Source: Sphingomonadales bacterium (GTDB taxonomy: Bacteria; Pseudomonadota; Alphaproteobacteria; Sphingomonadales; Sphingomonadaceae). Taken from it: DNA of 7,686 bases. The notes below the pieces were generated by a model that was not told the DNA's origin, did not search any database, and was given only the letters and a program-made list of their open reading frames with translations. The position numbers and the translations under genes are program-made. The DNA is taken from NCBI GenBank assembly GCA_018067055.1, contig JAGPVK010000100.1, forward strand, positions 1-7,686. Direction: 5' to 3'. Shown one piece after another: positions 6,522-7,686 of this stretch (position 1 is its first letter; each line of letters starts with the position of its first letter).

Positions 6522-6976
6522 TCCGGAAATTGTCCTGTTTGCCTAAGTGCTTCGCCCAAGGCCATGCCAGCGGATACCGCCAGATTCAAGCTGCGCATGC
6601 CGGGTTTCATCGGGATCGTGATTCGCTCATCGCATTGCTCCTGTATAGTCAGGGGAACTCCTGATCCCTCGGACCCGAACAGCAAAATATCATTCGTGCG
6701 ATAGGCGAATCCATAATGGGGCGCATCGGCCTTGCTGGACAGCAAGATAATCCTGGTTTTCGGGGAATCAACGGCCGCCCGAAATGCGTCCCAGTCGGCG
6801 TGGCGGGTGTATCGAACATGTTCAAAATAATCCATGCCCGCACGTTTTAGACTGCGATCACTGAACGGAAATCCACAAGGTTCAATGATATCGACCGGCA
6901 CGTCCAGACAAGCGCAAGTCCTTAATATCGTTCCTAAATTTCCCGCTATCTCGGGTTGATACAATGCTATCCTCAT
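6518..6976 (-). CDS. trmL: tRNA (cytidine(34)-2'-O)-methyltransferase, SPOUT family
   Basis: TrmL methylates the ribose 2'-OH of the wobble nucleotide (C/U34) of certain leucine tRNAs, using SAM. The protein has 152 residues, close to the 157 of the E. coli enzyme. SPOUT trefoil-knot motifs are clear: PEIAGNLGTILRTC (8-21), LLFGSEGSGVP (98-108) and IPMKPGMRSLNLAVSAGMAL (121-140). TrmL and similar small SPOUT proteins look alike, but the N-terminus MRIALYQPEIAGNLG fits TrmL best. I placed the start at the ATG at 6976 because it begins this family-standard N-terminus, although no Shine-Dalgarno precedes it. In the same frame a TTG at 7036 does have one (AAGGA, six bases away) and would add 20 residues. 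It is first in the trmL-hemF-acetyltransferase operon. Confidence 0.92.
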   Translation of the reverse strand: MRIALYQPEIAGNLGTILRTCACLDVPVDIIEPCGFPFSDRSLKRAGMDYFEHVRYTRHADWDAFRAAVDSPKTRIILLSSKADAPHYGFAYRTNDILLFGSEGSGVPLTIQEQCDERITIPMKPGMRSLNLAVSAGMALGEALRQTGQFPE

Positions 6977-7042
6977 GGAAGGAACACCATGAGCGACAAG
7001 TGAATGTTTGGTCAATCGAAAATTCCCTGTTGGCAAACCCTA

Positions 7043-7047
7043 TCCTT
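7043..7047 (-). promoter_or_regulatory. Shine-Dalgarno for an alternative TTG start or leader frame of trmL
   Basis: On the minus strand AAGGA lies six bases before a TTG at 7036 that is in frame with trmL. It is the best ribosome site in the trmL leader, while the chosen ATG at 6976 has none. Either trmL starts at this TTG with a 20-residue extension, or ribosomes load here and the short frame is chance. I keep the ATG in the call because of the family's N-terminus. Confidence 0.35.
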
Positions 7048-7070
7048 CGCGGCTATCAGGCGCGCAAATC

Positions 7071-7117
7071 ACTGCCTGTTCAATCTGTTGAGATACAGTA
7101 TCGAACGTTCAGGCAGT
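7071..7117. promoter_or_regulatory. Inverted repeat in the trmL-petA divergent promoter region
   Basis: The 175 bases between trmL and petA hold the promoters of both. Inside are ACTGCCTG (7071-7078) and its exact reverse complement CAGGCAGT (7110-7117), 31 bases apart. The palindrome GAACGTTC (7103-7110) abuts the right arm. For petA a weak -35/-10 pair, TTCAGG (7109-7114) and TATTCT (7131-7136), 16 bases apart, can be proposed, which would put the right arm over the -35. For petA a modest ribosome site, AGGG at 7139-7142, precedes the ATG at 7152. No known regulator's site is recognised, so the operator role is inference. Confidence 0.3.
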
Positions 7118-7151
7118 CGGGGGTCATAACTATTCTATAGGGCTTGTTTGC

Positions 7152-7686
7152 ATGGCAACGGTTGAAACAGCTGATACGGCAGTCGCAGAAGAAAGCGGCG
7201 TTCGCCGCCGGGACTTTATCAATATCGCAGCAGTGAGCTTCGCTGGTGCCGGGGCGGTTGCTACCGTATTCCCGTTGGTCAACCAGATGAATCCGAGCGC
7301 GGATGTGCTCGCTCTCGCATCGGTTGAAGTTGATATCTCGGCAATCGAACGCGGCCAGGCGATCAAGATTTTGTGGCGCAAGCAGCCGGTATTTGTCCGC
7401 AACCTGACGGATGTCGAAATCGGCGAAGCCAATGCGGTTGATATTGCAACGCTGCGTGATCCCCAGACTCTGCAAGAACGCACCAAGGTCGGCAAGGAAA
7501 ACTGGCTGATCACATTGGGCGTTTGCACCCATTTGGGCTGTGTTCCACTCGGGGCAGCTGAAGGCGAAAACAAAGGCGAATTCGGTGGCTATTTCTGCCC
7601 CTGCCATGGCTCAAGCTACGATACGGCAGCTCGCATCCGCAAAGGTCCTGCGCCAAGAAATCTGGATGTGCCAGAATATGATTTCC
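7152..7686 (+). CDS. petA: Ubiquinol-cytochrome c reductase Rieske iron-sulfur subunit (3' end outside window)
   Basis: This is the Rieske subunit of the respiratory cytochrome bc1 complex; it takes electrons from ubiquinol and passes them to cytochrome c1. The window holds 178 codons and ends within the reading frame; the family is usually about 180-200 residues, so only the last residues are missing. The N-terminus has a twin-arginine motif RRRDFI (18-23), then one hydrophobic segment (about 24-45), which acts as an uncleaved Tat-type membrane anchor. The cluster-binding site is complete: C125-T-H127-L-G-C130 and C149-P-C151-H152-G-S. C125, H127, C149 and H152 are the 2Fe-2S ligands, and C130 and C151 the disulfide pair. 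Next comes [11 protein letters not shown], also typical. The usual SGR before this is AAR here (159-161). The petB and petC genes would be expected downstream, outside the window. Confidence 0.96.
   Translation, partial: MATVETADTAVAEESGVRRRDFINIAAVSFAGAGAVATVFPLVNQMNPSADVLALASVEVDISAIERGQAIKILWRKQPVFVRNLTDVEIGEANAVDIATLRDPQTLQERTKVGKENWLITLGVCTHLGCVPLGAAEGENKGEFGGYFCPCHGSSYDTAARIRKGPAPRNLDVPEYDF

Noticed and set aside
7080..7607. 175-residue open frame on the minus strand opposite petA
   Set aside because: It is antisense to the Rieske protein, whose cluster motifs are intact; the Cys/Asn-rich translation has no recognisable domain.

Overview
The window reads as a chromosomal housekeeping stretch from an alphaproteobacterium, most likely a sphingomonad (order Sphingomonadales). 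This rests on the protein flavour (QueC, QueE, LipB, HemF and Rieske sequences), on the moderately high GC content, and on the gene order argF-hslO-small secreted DUF3617-like gene-queC-queE, which from memory is a sphingomonad arrangement. I could not run a search, so the genus is open. No insertion sequence, integrase, CRISPR array, tRNA, rRNA, toxin-antitoxin pair or defence system is visible, and no gene stands out as recently transferred.

Left block, plus strand (1-3273). The end of argF (arginine synthesis) runs straight into hslO (redox-activated chaperone Hsp33) through a one-base stop/start overlap. A 145-base AT-rich gap with several palindromes precedes a gene for a small exported protein with four cysteines. 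After 70 bases come queC and queE, overlapping by four bases; they supply two steps of the 7-deazaguanine (queuosine) pathway. QueD is not in the window. A hairpin with a T-run just after queE looks like its terminator.

Middle block (3278-5081). On the minus strand lipB (octanoyl transfer for lipoate synthesis) is followed 34 bases later by a gene for a small, very acidic lipoprotein that converges on queE. Divergent from lipB, across 72 bases, is a plus-strand gene for a polytopic membrane protein of the YciC / GPDPase-membrane-domain type.

Right block (5074-7686). A tightly packed minus-strand operon reads trmL (tRNA wobble 2'-O-methylation), hemF (oxygen-dependent haem synthesis), then a GNAT acetyltransferase, with overlaps of 4 and 10 bases. 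Divergent from it, across 175 bases containing an 8+8 base inverted repeat, is petA, the Rieske iron-sulfur subunit of the cytochrome bc1 complex, cut off by the window edge. Haem synthesis beside a haem-containing respiratory complex is a sensible pairing.

No gap exceeds 300 bases; the longest are 6977-7151 and 1323-1467, both described below. I did not find a convincing undescribed system. The items most worth a second look are the start of trmL with its alternative TTG site and five-codon upstream frame, the palindrome-rich leader of the small secreted protein, the inverted repeat between trmL and petA, and the uncharacterised acetyltransferase locked into the trmL-hemF operon.
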